Assembly: GCA_022616415.1 (NCBI GenBank)
Contig: JAKEEU010000343.1
Coordinates: forward strand, 1-64,000
Reading direction: 5' to 3'
From: Candidatus Zhuqueibacterota bacterium
GTDB lineage: Bacteria > Zhuqueibacterota > Zhuqueibacteria > Zhuqueibacterales > Zhuqueibacteraceae
DNA length: 64,000 bases
Shown here: positions 52,923 to 61,322 of the stretch, in pieces
How the letters are laid out: each line of letters opens with the position of its first letter
Position numbering within the stretch: position 1 is the first letter of the stretch
The notes under the pieces: generated by a model
Database searches by the model: none
The model's input: the letters and a program-made list of their open reading frames with translations, nothing else
Told to the model about the DNA's origin: nothing
Position numbers and translations under genes: made by a program

Positions 52923-53129
52923 ATGCAATACGGAACCGTCAAGAAATGGGACGCCGCCAAAGGCTTCGGCTTCATCGTCAGCGATGACGACGAAGAGCTG
53001 TTCGTCCACAAAAGCGATCTCGACGTCACCGTGCCCAACCGGCAGTTGAAAAACGGGCAGCGCGTGGCGTTCGATATTGTGCGCGAGATGAAAGGGGATC
53101 GGGCGGTAAGGGTGAGGGCGGCGAGGTAA
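52923..53129 (+). CDS. Cold-shock domain protein (Csp family)
   Basis: A 68-residue OB-fold protein. MQYGTVKKWDAAKGFGFIVSD contains RNP1 (KGFGFI), and ELFVHKSDL contains RNP2. It binds single-stranded RNA/DNA and melts structure at low temperature. The start at 52923 is fixed by AGGAG 7 bases upstream; the longer open frame has no support. A hairpin adjoins the ribosome-binding site. Confidence 0.93.
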   Translation: MQYGTVKKWDAAKGFGFIVSDDDEELFVHKSDLDVTVPNRQLKNGQRVAFDIVREMKGDRAVRVRAAR

Positions 53130-53388
53130 GGTTCTTGTTGTCTATTGCTTATATATGCTGCTAAAAATCCGGCGAAGCTCCGCCTCAAACCGCCAAGTAA
53201 CATAGGTTTCAAATTACCCACGGATTGAAGAATCCCGCTGAACAAAACATAACAACTTGTCAGAGGGGTTTTTCACTCCGTGGGTACGGTCGAGCTTGCT
53301 CGGTTTGCAAAGACTTTTTGGCCTTAAAATTTCAACAGTGGGTAGAAATAAAAATTCCGTTGATGGCAAGATTCTCTGCCTGCATGAT

Positions 53389-54399
53389 TTAATTGCCTGT
53401 CCCTCCCACCTCCTTCAACAACTCCCGAATCCCTCCCACCGCCGAGAGAATGCCGGTGGCCTCGTAAGGCATGTAAACGACTTTGCTGCCGTTGCTTTGC
53501 ACCATTTCCTTGAGCGCCTCGATATATTTCATCGCGATGAGATATTGCGCCGGATCGGCTTTGCCGGTGCGAACCGCCTCGGCGACGGAGCGAATGGCGG
53601 CGGCCTCGGCGTTGGCGACGCGTTGAATGGCCGCAGCCTCACCATCGGCCTTGAGAATCTCCGCTTGTTTCATGCCTTCGGCCTCGGCAATTTGCGCTTC
53701 GCGTTTTCCCTCGGCCTGCAAAATCGCCGAGCGCTTTTGTCCCTCGGCTTCCAAAATCGTGGCGCGGCGGTCACGCTCGGCGCGCATTTGTTTTTCCATG
53801 GCGATGCGTATATCCTGCGGCGGCATGATATCCTGCAGCTCGACGCGGTTCACTTTCACGCCCCACTTGTCCGCCGCTTCGTCGAGAATGATGCGCAGCT
53901 TTTGGTTGATGGTATCCCGGCTGGTCAAGGTTTGATCGAGTGTCAGCTCGCCGATGATGTTGCGGAGGGTGGTTTGCGTGAGTTTTTCAATTGCATCGGG
54001 CAAATTGGAGATTTCGTAAACGGCTTTGACTGCATCGGTAATCTGAAAATAAAGCAGCGCATTGATCTCGATCTGCACGTTGTCCTGGGTGATGACGTTT
54101 TGGCGGGGAAAATCGTAAACCGTCTCACGCAAATCGATGCGGTCGGTATCTTTCTGCAGCACTTGAATGCGGTTGCCGCTGAGGTCGTATTGCATGTAAC
54201 GCCAGGTGATGCGTCGTGGCTTGTCGATGAAAGGCCAGATGACGTTGATCCCGCTCGCCAAGGTGGCGTGGTATCGGCCCAAGCGCTCAACGATCACCAC
54301 CTCGGCTTGTTGCACGATGCGGAGGCCGCGAACGACCAGGATGATGATGAGAATGGCAAGAGTGATGACAAAATATTGCAAGGGTTGTAATCCAGCCAT
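53389..54399 (-). CDS. SPFH/stomatin-family membrane protein (QmcA-like)
   Basis: A 336-residue protein with one N-terminal membrane helix (about 8-28), an SPFH/Band 7 domain (about 25-190, VVIVERLGRYHATLASGINVIWPFID) and a long Ala/Glu-rich coiled coil (about 195-280, QKRSAILQAEGKREAQIAEA). Such proteins form membrane-domain cages. The partner NfeD-type gene lies directly upstream on the same strand, the usual QmcA-YbbJ arrangement. Confidence 0.93.
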   Translation of the reverse strand: MAGLQPLQYFVITLAILIIILVVRGLRIVQQAEVVIVERLGRYHATLASGINVIWPFIDKPRRITWRYMQYDLSGNRIQVLQKDTDRIDLRETVYDFPRQNVITQDNVQIEINALLYFQITDAVKAVYEISNLPDAIEKLTQTTLRNIIGELTLDQTLTSRDTINQKLRIILDEAADKWGVKVNRVELQDIMPPQDIRIAMEKQMRAERDRRATILEAEGQKRSAILQAEGKREAQIAEAEGMKQAEILKADGEAAAIQRVANAEAAAIRSVAEAVRTGKADPAQYLIAMKYIEALKEMVQSNGSKVVYMPYEATGILSAVGGIRELLKEVGGTGN

Positions 54400-54564
54400 G
54401 ATCCTCCTCCTTAAAAAAGTTGCTTGTTCTCCGGTCAGTCAGGTAAAGGTTCGGTGATAGAAACTTCTATAGAATTTGCCCAACAGATAAAAAAGTGACC
54501 AACGGATACAATGAAGTTCGCTGAACATTTACTTAGCCAGTCTCGGCTTATTTCTTTCGAGCGT

Positions 54565-55035
54565 TCAAACTTTAGCTTGATTCCTGACGATGTTCAGACG
54601 ATACAACTCTTCCGGGCCGACCACCAACTTATTGCCGTCAACGCGCAAAACGCGTACTTTGATGCCAATCGGCAGTTTTTCGCCGCTGCCGCTGCGCGCA
54701 CTCCAGGCTTCGCCTTCCACTTTCACTTGGCCGCGCTGGTCATCCACCTCTTCAAGCGTGATGGCCGGCAGCCCGACAAGCCGCTCAACGTTAGTGAGAG
54801 TGGGCGTTTTTTTAGCGCCAAAGAGCTTGCCAAAAATCTGCCGCGCCGAAACGAACAACACAAAGGTCGTGCCGGCGAAAATGCCGATTTGCCAACTGAA
54901 ACTGAAATCCAAAGCCGCGACGATGGCTGCAACGAAACATCCGAACGTGAAACAGATGAACACAAAACCGGGGGTCATAATTTCTAAAATGGCAAGTGCG
55001 AGACCGAGCACCAGCCAGATTAACCAGGCAGGCAT
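54565..55035 (-). CDS. NfeD-family membrane protein
   Basis: A 156-residue protein with three to four membrane helices (about 3-70) and a C-terminal OB-fold NfeD domain (about 90-150: VGLPAITLEEVDDQRGQVKVEGEAWSA, IGIKVRVLRVDGNKLVV). It is the short NfeD type without protease domain, which pairs with SPFH proteins such as the one encoded 165 bases downstream. Confidence 0.92.
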   Translation of the reverse strand: MPAWLIWLVLGLALAILEIMTPGFVFICFTFGCFVAAIVAALDFSFSWQIGIFAGTTFVLFVSARQIFGKLFGAKKTPTLTNVERLVGLPAITLEEVDDQRGQVKVEGEAWSARSGSGEKLPIGIKVRVLRVDGNKLVVGPEELYRLNIVRNQAKV

Positions 55036-55348
55036 AAATTAACTTTCCTTACAAGGGTCTTCGGTGTTTGACTTTTATACATGCACAATCAAGGTAATAA
55101 AAAAGCCGCGAATGCGCAAGAAGATTTCTCCGGCGGTGCAGCGGCCATTTTAAAAACTGTGGTGAAATCGAGCGCCAATATAATCGGTGTCAGAAAACGG
55201 AGATTTCTGGAACATGAAAGCTCTATTTTCGGGTCGACAATGAAGGAAGGGGAGGGGAAACGGCCGGCGATTTTAGCAGGGCACCATCCGGACGAGACGA
55301 AACCCAAAAAACTTTAAAAAAATTCTCCACGGATTAAAAAACGACCAA
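55036..55348. other. Intergenic region, no supported gene
   Basis: About 313 bases between nfeD-like and GGDEF genes. Both strands have open frames of 70-80 codons (55081-55317 plus, 55089-55307 minus) without ribosome-binding site or family likeness. No clear repeat or terminator seen. Confidence 0.5.
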
Positions 55349-56560
55349 TTAGGAGAGTTTTTTCATATTTTCCTGATAAACCCCGACTTGATTGCGTCCA
55401 CGCGACTTGGCGAGATAAAGCCCCTGATCGGCGTGATCGACCAGCGCCTCGGCTTCTTTGGCATCTTCGGGAAAAGCTGCGAACCCCAGCGAAATGGTGA
55501 GGCGGCCGAGCGGCTGGGTTGCGGCCTTGGGAAAATCCGTGCGCTCGATCGCGCGCCGGAGCTTTTCCGCCACTTTCCGCCCGTGCTCCTTGTCGATTTC
55601 CGGCAGCAAGACGACAAACTCTTCGCCGCCGAAACGCGCCAGAATATCCGCTTTACGCAAGCTCTTCTCGAGGATTTGCGCCACCTGCTTCAAGATCGTA
55701 TCGCCCCAAAGATGGCCGTGCGTGTCGTTGAAAGCTTTGAAATGATCGATGTCCAGCATGATCAGCGAAAGCGCGCGGCCGTAGCGCTGGGCGCGCTGCA
55801 TCTCGCGCTCGAATCTTTGGTTGAAATAGCGGCGATTGAAAACCCGCGTCAGCTCGTCGGTATATGAAAGCTCGCGCGTGTGCTGATAAGCGAAAATGGT
55901 GTCAATGACCTGCCCGATCTGCCCGGCAATTTTTCGCAGCAATTCGATTTCCTTGGTGGTAAAGCTGCCGGGCCGGCGCCGCAACAGGCTCAACATGCCG
56001 ACAACGCGCCCATTCTCGCCGATCAGCGGTAAGGCCAAAAAGGCGCCGCCATTTGACGAGATGCCCGCCGGAAGCTGATGGCGCGCCGCGGCGTCTTGGA
56101 CCTGGGGCAGGTAAATGTGGCGGCGGCGTTTTAAAGCCTCACCAAAGATATTTCCATTCAGCGGATAGCGCGTTTGATTGGCGCTCCGGCGCGAGAGGCC
56201 AAAATGGCTGCGCAACAACAGCTCGCTGCCGCTTTCGTCGATCAGCATGAGGGAAAATTGTTGCGCCGGAAAATTTTTCCGAATCACTTTTTTGATGACC
56301 TTCAGCGTGCGCTCCACGTCCATTTGCTCGCTCAAGGTGGAAAGAATTTTGAAACGGCAATAATATTCAAGAAACAAATCGTGGGTGTTGTTGCTCCGCT
56401 TCGCCATTTCGTGCGCGAGCGCCATTTGGGGTTGCAAGCGCTTGCTCCCCAAAGCCATCGCCGGGATGCCGTTGCCTTTGCGTTTTTTGCCGGCGCCGAG
56501 CATGTTGCCGTTGTCTGTGCTGATCGAGTGAGCCATGGAGCGATTTCTCTGTGCAAGCAT
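55349..56560 (-). CDS. GAF-GGDEF diguanylate cyclase
   Basis: A 403-residue signalling enzyme. After a basic N-terminus, a GAF domain (about 70-225, EQMDVERTLKVIKKVIRKNF ... RVVGMLSLLRR) is followed by a GGDEF domain (about 235-398). The active site is FGGEEFV, and the product-inhibition site RxxD (RKAD) is at the usual spacing of five residues before it. It should make cyclic di-GMP with feedback control. No membrane segment; the GAF domain may bind a small ligand. An alternative start is the ATG at 56536. Confidence 0.92.
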   Translation of the reverse strand: MLAQRNRSMAHSISTDNGNMLGAGKKRKGNGIPAMALGSKRLQPQMALAHEMAKRSNNTHDLFLEYYCRFKILSTLSEQMDVERTLKVIKKVIRKNFPAQQFSLMLIDESGSELLLRSHFGLSRRSANQTRYPLNGNIFGEALKRRRHIYLPQVQDAAARHQLPAGISSNGGAFLALPLIGENGRVVGMLSLLRRRPGSFTTKEIELLRKIAGQIGQVIDTIFAYQHTRELSYTDELTRVFNRRYFNQRFEREMQRAQRYGRALSLIMLDIDHFKAFNDTHGHLWGDTILKQVAQILEKSLRKADILARFGGEEFVVLLPEIDKEHGRKVAEKLRRAIERTDFPKAATQPLGRLTISLGFAAFPEDAKEAEALVDHADQGLYLAKSRGRNQVGVYQENMKKLS

Positions 56561-56649
56561 GAAGAAACCAAGGCGGGGCTGTCCGCAGATTCTGAGTCAT
56601 GCCGCGGTTTGGCCGCCGCGCCTTTTGCTGCGCGGCGAATAGCGGCAGC

Positions 56650-57276
56650 TCAGAGCATGGTCATTTCCGCAGCCAGCGGCTCGCGCTGGCTGAGTCCGTT
56701 CGTGAACACCGAGATATAATTGACGAGACTCTGATATTTTTGTTCGAGCGTGTTGCTGTCGATGGCACGCACCTGAAAATTGTAAAACGGATCGCGCGAC
56801 GGATGCACGAAACAGATGCGCAATTTCGCCTCGCTGGCCTGACATAGAAACGTCGCAATCAGGTTGAACTCGAGGTTCAAATCGATGACCATGTCGAAAT
56901 GGCGGGAGCGGATGGCTTCCTGCAAGCTGTCTTTGGGCAAACCATGAAAGCCGATTTCATCGACATCATAGGAGATGATGCGCATTTTCTCGTCCAACGA
57001 CACCATATCGGTAAGCGCTTTCGGCGTCAACAGGTAAAACTGGGTTTGTGCAAAGTGTTGCCGCAAGTCATCCAATATCCGGGTGGCAGTCTTAAAATGC
57101 TCAGGCTGCTCCGGCGGCAAAATCAGCGCCGTGACGATCTTCGACAAATATTCGCCGACGTCGATGACGTCGGCGCGATCGCGGCGTTGAGCGTAAGCCA
57201 GATAAGCGCGAGCAGTGATTCGCTTGGCCAGATCTTTAAGCATATTTTTAAGAAAATTTAGCCTGAGCCATCTCAT
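56650..57276 (-). CDS. Hypothetical protein with glycosyltransferase-9-like N-terminal pattern
   Basis: A 208-residue protein. Residues about 45-170 have alternating strands and helices (VTALILPPEQPEHFKTATRIL, FDMVIDLNLEFNLIATFLCQ, LRICFVHPSRDPFYN) that recall the Rossmann half of LPS heptosyltransferases. However, only one domain is present and no catalytic motif is recognised. No signal peptide. It lies upstream of the GGDEF gene on the same strand (about 90 bases apart) and may be co-transcribed. Confidence 0.6.
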   Translation of the reverse strand: MRWLRLNFLKNMLKDLAKRITARAYLAYAQRRDRADVIDVGEYLSKIVTALILPPEQPEHFKTATRILDDLRQHFAQTQFYLLTPKALTDMVSLDEKMRIISYDVDEIGFHGLPKDSLQEAIRSRHFDMVIDLNLEFNLIATFLCQASEAKLRICFVHPSRDPFYNFQVRAIDSNTLEQKYQSLVNYISVFTNGLSQREPLAAEMTML

Positions 57277-57457
57277 TGTGACAATGATAAAATATAATAC
57301 TCTAACACAACCTTGTCAATAATAAAATTCTTGCAACAAATGTTCATGCCATGCGATGGCTCGTGCTCATGCTGCGCTCGATCCGGAAGCTAAATCACTT
57401 TTCCGTCATCATGACGCCACGCCGGCCGCAGCCGGAGTGCTCGGGACGCGACAACCT

Positions 57458-59449
57458 TTAGAACTGATCAAGGGACAGCCGCCAATCTATTTGCGCTCCC
57501 CACGAGATGGATCTAATTTGGTCGAAAATTGAGCGCTCCCGCTCCATGACAGCCAGTTTCAAGGATAGCTCAAAGCCTAAAGCAGACAAGTAACGTAAAT
57601 AAATGTACGCGCGTCGGCCACGTTCGCGGAGAGCCACACTCGTAAAAACGCCCGGCAAATCTTGCTCGTATTGGTAGATGGCGGCGCCGGCGGGGACATC
57701 GAATAGCGTATAGCGGCTGGTGATGATAAGCCAAGTTTTGAGCGCCCACCGCAATTCCTCGCTCAATGCCAGGGCGAGTTTGGGATCAGCGTCCGGCTCC
57801 GTTTGGAAGTATGGTTGCCAAGCCAAGTCGAGGCGGGAAGTCAGACGAAGCGTAGACGAGGCCAGGTAGTCGAGCCGCCAGCGCCCGCTTTGCCGAAATT
57901 GCGGCGCAATCAAATCACGCGCTATGATCCGAGAAGGCTGAGCCGAGGCCGTCGAAGTAGAAGTGAATTCGGCATCAATGATCTCGTCCTCGCGAGTTCG
58001 CTGCCAACGGAGATGCATCGTCAGATCGCGGCGTATTTTCCATTCGAGTCTGGCACCGGTCGTCAACCGCTCGCCTGGCAGCGGCAAGGCCTGTGTCCGC
58101 CACAGTTCCTGGCTTTTGGTTGCAAAAAATTCAGCCGTCAAGCCCCGGCGCAATCTGGTGCCGAGACCGAGCGAGTAGCCAAATTCGTTTTGTGGCGGAT
58201 CGCCGAACGAGCCGGCGCCGCGGCCGTGGGGGCTGTGAAAATCGCGCGCGTAATAATGGCTCTCGGCGGTCCAGCGCAAGGAGGCGGCTTCGCCGGACAT
58301 CATGACGCTGCCCGCCATGCCGCCGGCGCGGCTTTTGGCAACTTCGAGATTGGTTTGCAATTCGCTCGTCGTCCACGAGAAAAACAAATCAAGCACATCA
58401 TTGGTTTGCCCGGTAAAATCGAAATGCCCGGCGGCAAAATCGGGGCGAATCCAATTCTTGTCATATTGGCTGCGGTATGCCATCAAGCCAAGCACAAAGC
58501 GATTGCGCCACTTGAATTTCATCGCCGCGCCGGCCAAACGCTCGCGCAGCGTTTTGCGTCGCGCCATTTCCGTGCGTGTGCGATGATAGCCGCTCACATA
58601 AAAATTTTCGGCGCTGGCGCTATCGCGCAAGGTGACATCCAAGCGGTGGGAGCTGATAAAAGCCAGCAGGGAAAAACTTCGTTGCCGCCAAGAAAAGGCC
58701 GCGCCTCGTAAAGCGGCATTTTCATCGCCGGAAAGATATGGCAAAAGGCCCCGCCCTTCGCGGCGGCCTGCGGCGTGGACATCTGCGGAGGTTGAGGTTG
58801 CATACGGCCCCCATAAAGCCAAGCCTTGCGCCCATTCAATCTGATAATTGCCGGCGAGCAACTGCCAGCCTTTGTCGTTCTCGCCACGCTGCCATCGGCC
58901 GTAGAAAAGCCGGTGATCGTCCAAACGCCGCTCGCCGGGATCGCGCTCGGCCAGCATTCCCAACGAAAACTCGCCCGCCGCCAACGTCGCGCGCTCATAA
59001 GCGCGATATGGCGCGCCGAGCCAAGCCTCATCAATCGTTGCCGGGCGCGTGATCCGCCATCGTGTTACAAGCCTCGGCGGCAAGTTGATCTTGGGCGGCG
59101 GCACAAAGAGAATTTCCCGGCAAAGCGCCAACGTATCGCCGGCCACTTCGAGGGCGGCTAGAGCCTCATCGAGATTATTGAAGCCGCCGCGCGTTTTTCG
59201 TTGGGATAAAAAGGCGTCGATCTGCGCCCGCGTTAGAAATGGGAGATGAGACAAATCCTCATGAGAAAGCCGGTTCGCGTCGAGCGGATGAGACAGCAGC
59301 TCCTGCAAGGCGTTCTCCGCCTCCGGATTGTTTTCCGCCTCTTGCTCGGACAATTTCTCGAGCAAGGTTTCCTGGACGAGGGCGAGATGTGGTGTCATGA
59401 GAAGAATGGCCAGGAAGGCGTACGCGCGCTGTGAGGTATGCCGGGCCAT
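57458..59449 (-). CDS. Helix-hairpin-helix protein with outer-membrane barrel-like C-terminus
   Basis: A 663-residue protein with a signal peptide (about 1-25). Residues 45-115 contain two helix-hairpin-helix units (LSHLPFLTRAQIDAFLSQRKTRGGF, NNLDEALAAL) as in ComEA-like proteins. Residues 130-663 are beta-rich with aromatic strand ends and finish with a terminal Phe (DWRLSLDQF), fitting an outer-membrane barrel. Such HhH-barrel proteins are widespread in FCB bacteria and of unknown function; binding of DNA at the surface is possible but unproven. Confidence 0.78.
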   Translation of the reverse strand: MARHTSQRAYAFLAILLMTPHLALVQETLLEKLSEQEAENNPEAENALQELLSHPLDANRLSHEDLSHLPFLTRAQIDAFLSQRKTRGGFNNLDEALAALEVAGDTLALCREILFVPPPKINLPPRLVTRWRITRPATIDEAWLGAPYRAYERATLAAGEFSLGMLAERDPGERRLDDHRLFYGRWQRGENDKGWQLLAGNYQIEWAQGLALWGPYATSTSADVHAAGRREGRGLLPYLSGDENAALRGAAFSWRQRSFSLLAFISSHRLDVTLRDSASAENFYVSGYHRTRTEMARRKTLRERLAGAAMKFKWRNRFVLGLMAYRSQYDKNWIRPDFAAGHFDFTGQTNDVLDLFFSWTTSELQTNLEVAKSRAGGMAGSVMMSGEAASLRWTAESHYYARDFHSPHGRGAGSFGDPPQNEFGYSLGLGTRLRRGLTAEFFATKSQELWRTQALPLPGERLTTGARLEWKIRRDLTMHLRWQRTREDEIIDAEFTSTSTASAQPSRIIARDLIAPQFRQSGRWRLDYLASSTLRLTSRLDLAWQPYFQTEPDADPKLALALSEELRWALKTWLIITSRYTLFDVPAGAAIYQYEQDLPGVFTSVALRERGRRAYIYLRYLSALGFELSLKLAVMERERSIFDQIRSISWGAQIDWRLSLDQF

Positions 59450-59563
59450 GTTTGGGAATTTACAGCCCGAAGATCATTTTAGCAAGAGAAAAATTATGCT
59501 TGTAAAATTGATCGTGACACGCTATTTTATTGAGTAATCGAATTTTCAATTTAGGAGGTCAAT

Positions 59564-59959
59564 ATGGCTACGACTCTCAAACAGCTTGAGAAGCGCGTCA
59601 GCGCGGTTGAGAAGAAACTGGCAAAAGTGATGAAGGTGTCCAAAACGGCTGCAATGAAAAAGGGAAGTCCGGGCACACAGCGTAATGGCAAAAACGGCAA
59701 AAAGGTTCAGCCAAAACCGGAGCCGGAGCAAAAAATCGGTTGGGCGGCTATAGCCAAACCTGGAAGTTGGATCGCCAAACAACTTGCCATGCAGCCGGAA
59801 ATCAGCAGATTAGCCGATAAGGTTTTTGCGGAAATGGGCATTACCGGCGAACCGACGATGGATCCAAAGACAATCCGTGAAAGGATGATTGAACGAGGTG
59901 TGCGCCCTGAGGATAATGAATTCACCCGGGAATTGATTAAAATGCGGGAGGAAACTTGA
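59564..59959 (+). CDS. Putative antitoxin of a PIN toxin
   Basis: A 131-residue protein. A short N-terminal coiled coil (LKQLEKRVSAVEKKLAKVM), a Lys/Gly-rich linker, then AAIAKPGSWIAKQLAMQPEI and a charged helical tail (TIRERMIERGVRPEDNEFTREL). It overlaps the PIN gene by four bases and has AGGAGG at 7 bases from the ATG. It is assigned as antitoxin by position; no named family is recognised. Confidence 0.65.
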   Translation: MATTLKQLEKRVSAVEKKLAKVMKVSKTAAMKKGSPGTQRNGKNGKKVQPKPEPEQKIGWAAIAKPGSWIAKQLAMQPEISRLADKVFAEMGITGEPTMDPKTIRERMIERGVRPEDNEFTRELIKMREET

Positions 59960-60456
59960 CTTATTTTTTGTTCGATGCAAGCGGCATGGCGAAACGCTTT
60001 GTTGCCGAACTTGGCGGCGATGCCGTCGATTTGATCTTTGACAAAGCATGGCCCATACGAACTTGTTGTCTTTTATTGGGCGTTGGAGAAACCACCTCGA
60101 TATTGGTACGAGCGCATAACGGCGGCAAGTTGTCGGACAATGAATTTAACGACCAGATGGCAAGGCTGAGGTCGGAAGTATTGCACAACCCGGATTTTTG
60201 GACGATTCACGTTGAGCGTGAAACTATCGTCTCAAGTTTTGCTTTCATCGAAAAATTCTCAATTAACTCCACCGATGCAATTGTCCTGCACGTTGCCATA
60301 GAGCTGCATGCCGATATGAAAGCCGCTGCTCATAAACTTGTTTTTGTCTGTTCTGACAAACGTCTCATCCGTGCTGCAGAAAAAAGTGGCATTACGGTCT
60401 GTGATCCCGAGAAAGTCACGCTTGCCGAAGTGCAGCGACTCGTCGATGCAGCGTGA
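59956..60456 (+). CDS. PIN-domain ribonuclease toxin (VapC-like)
   Basis: A 166-residue PIN protein: YFLFDASGMAKRF (first Asp), LLLGVGETTSIL (Glu), INSTDAIVLHVAIEL (Asp) and LVFVCSDKRLIRAAEKSGI (last Asp), giving the acidic cluster that binds metal and cuts RNA. It is translated together with the gene in front, the normal antitoxin-toxin order. Confidence 0.85.
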   Translation: MTYFLFDASGMAKRFVAELGGDAVDLIFDKAWPIRTCCLLLGVGETTSILVRAHNGGKLSDNEFNDQMARLRSEVLHNPDFWTIHVERETIVSSFAFIEKFSINSTDAIVLHVAIELHADMKAAAHKLVFVCSDKRLIRAAEKSGITVCDPEKVTLAEVQRLVDAA

Positions 60457-60465
60457 GCCTTGTGT

Positions 60466-60885
60466 TCAAAGATGGCAATAATTGATGATTGCTTCGACAA
60501 AGTCATCAAGGGCGCTTAACTGCGTGGTCATGACTTCGTACACTTCTTTGAAATCAGTTTCAGCATATCGATGTGCGATGCGATTCCGAAATGCGACCAT
60601 TTGCCGGTAGGTTTCTCCTTGCTGCTCGTTAATGACTTTTTCTCTCACCAGTATTTCCACCGTTTCACCATAGCTCCCTGGTATCCCCCATCCCTGATCT
60701 GATACAAGATGGTTGGCAAGATCAGCGCATGCTTGAATCGCCTGCATCAAATTAAAACAGACAATGTCTTGCCGGTTGCGGTCACCCAAAAATTCTGCGA
60801 GCGAGCAATCCTTTTGCGCACGAACACGCGCGATATGGTCGCGAATGAAAACGACTTTTTTAAGGACGAGGCTGGGATTTACCAC
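60466..60885 (-). CDS. hepT: HepT-like HEPN ribonuclease toxin (DUF86)
   Basis: A 139-residue helical HEPN protein. The RNase motif Rx4-6H is in AFRNRIAHRYAE, with the conserved Tyr after the His that is AMPylated in known pairs. NLMQAIQACADLANHLV is the other family block. It overlaps the upstream nucleotidyltransferase gene by 26 bases. Confidence 0.88.
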   Translation of the reverse strand: MVNPSLVLKKVVFIRDHIARVRAQKDCSLAEFLGDRNRQDIVCFNLMQAIQACADLANHLVSDQGWGIPGSYGETVEILVREKVINEQQGETYRQMVAFRNRIAHRYAETDFKEVYEVMTTQLSALDDFVEAIINYCHL

Positions 60886-61282
60886 GTTTTAAACTCCTGG
60901 CATAGTTATGCAAAGCGATCTCGTGAGCAGGCTTAAAATCGAGATAAGCAATAACGGTTTCGGCGACAAAAGTGCGATGGATTCCCGGATCGTGCTCGTA
61001 TATCAGCTTTCCTTTTGAGAGCACTTCATGAAGGAAAGGCAAATCGGTGATGCGGTTCAGTACCTTCACATCACCCTCGCGATGAAAAATTTCTTGTATC
61101 GCAGACAAAATGTGAAAACTGATTGAAAGCTCGCGGCGATACGGTGTTTGTTTCTGCAACAAAATAGCAACGTCCACGTCGCTCATCGGGGTCATTTTGC
61201 CGGTCACGGCTGAGCCGAAGAGATAGGCGGCAATGATTTCGGGATACGAGCTTAATCGTTGTTGTAATGCGCTAATTTCCAT
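60860..61282 (-). CDS. mntA: MntA-like nucleotidyltransferase antitoxin
   Basis: A 140-residue minimal nucleotidyltransferase with the GSx10DxD motif in LFGSAVTGKMTPMSDVDVAILL, plus a C-terminal helical part. MntA enzymes inactivate HepT by adding AMP to its active-site Tyr. It is first in the operon with the HepT gene. A broken relative of this gene type lies at 16072-16200. Confidence 0.88.
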   Translation of the reverse strand: MEISALQQRLSSYPEIIAAYLFGSAVTGKMTPMSDVDVAILLQKQTPYRRELSISFHILSAIQEIFHREGDVKVLNRITDLPFLHEVLSKGKLIYEHDPGIHRTFVAETVIAYLDFKPAHEIALHNYARSLKRGKSQPRP

Positions 61283-61322
61283 GCCGTTAATTTATCAAAT
61301 TTATTGGCAAATTGCAAGTCAT

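Noticed and set aside
53257..54390. Long plus-strand open frame of 377 codons
   Set aside because: It is antisense to the SPFH gene, whose coiled-coil codon bias keeps the opposite strand open.
55081..55317. Opposed open frames of 70-80 codons between the NfeD-like and GGDEF genes
   Set aside because: No ribosome-binding site, no recognisable family and mutually overlapping; treated as intergenic.
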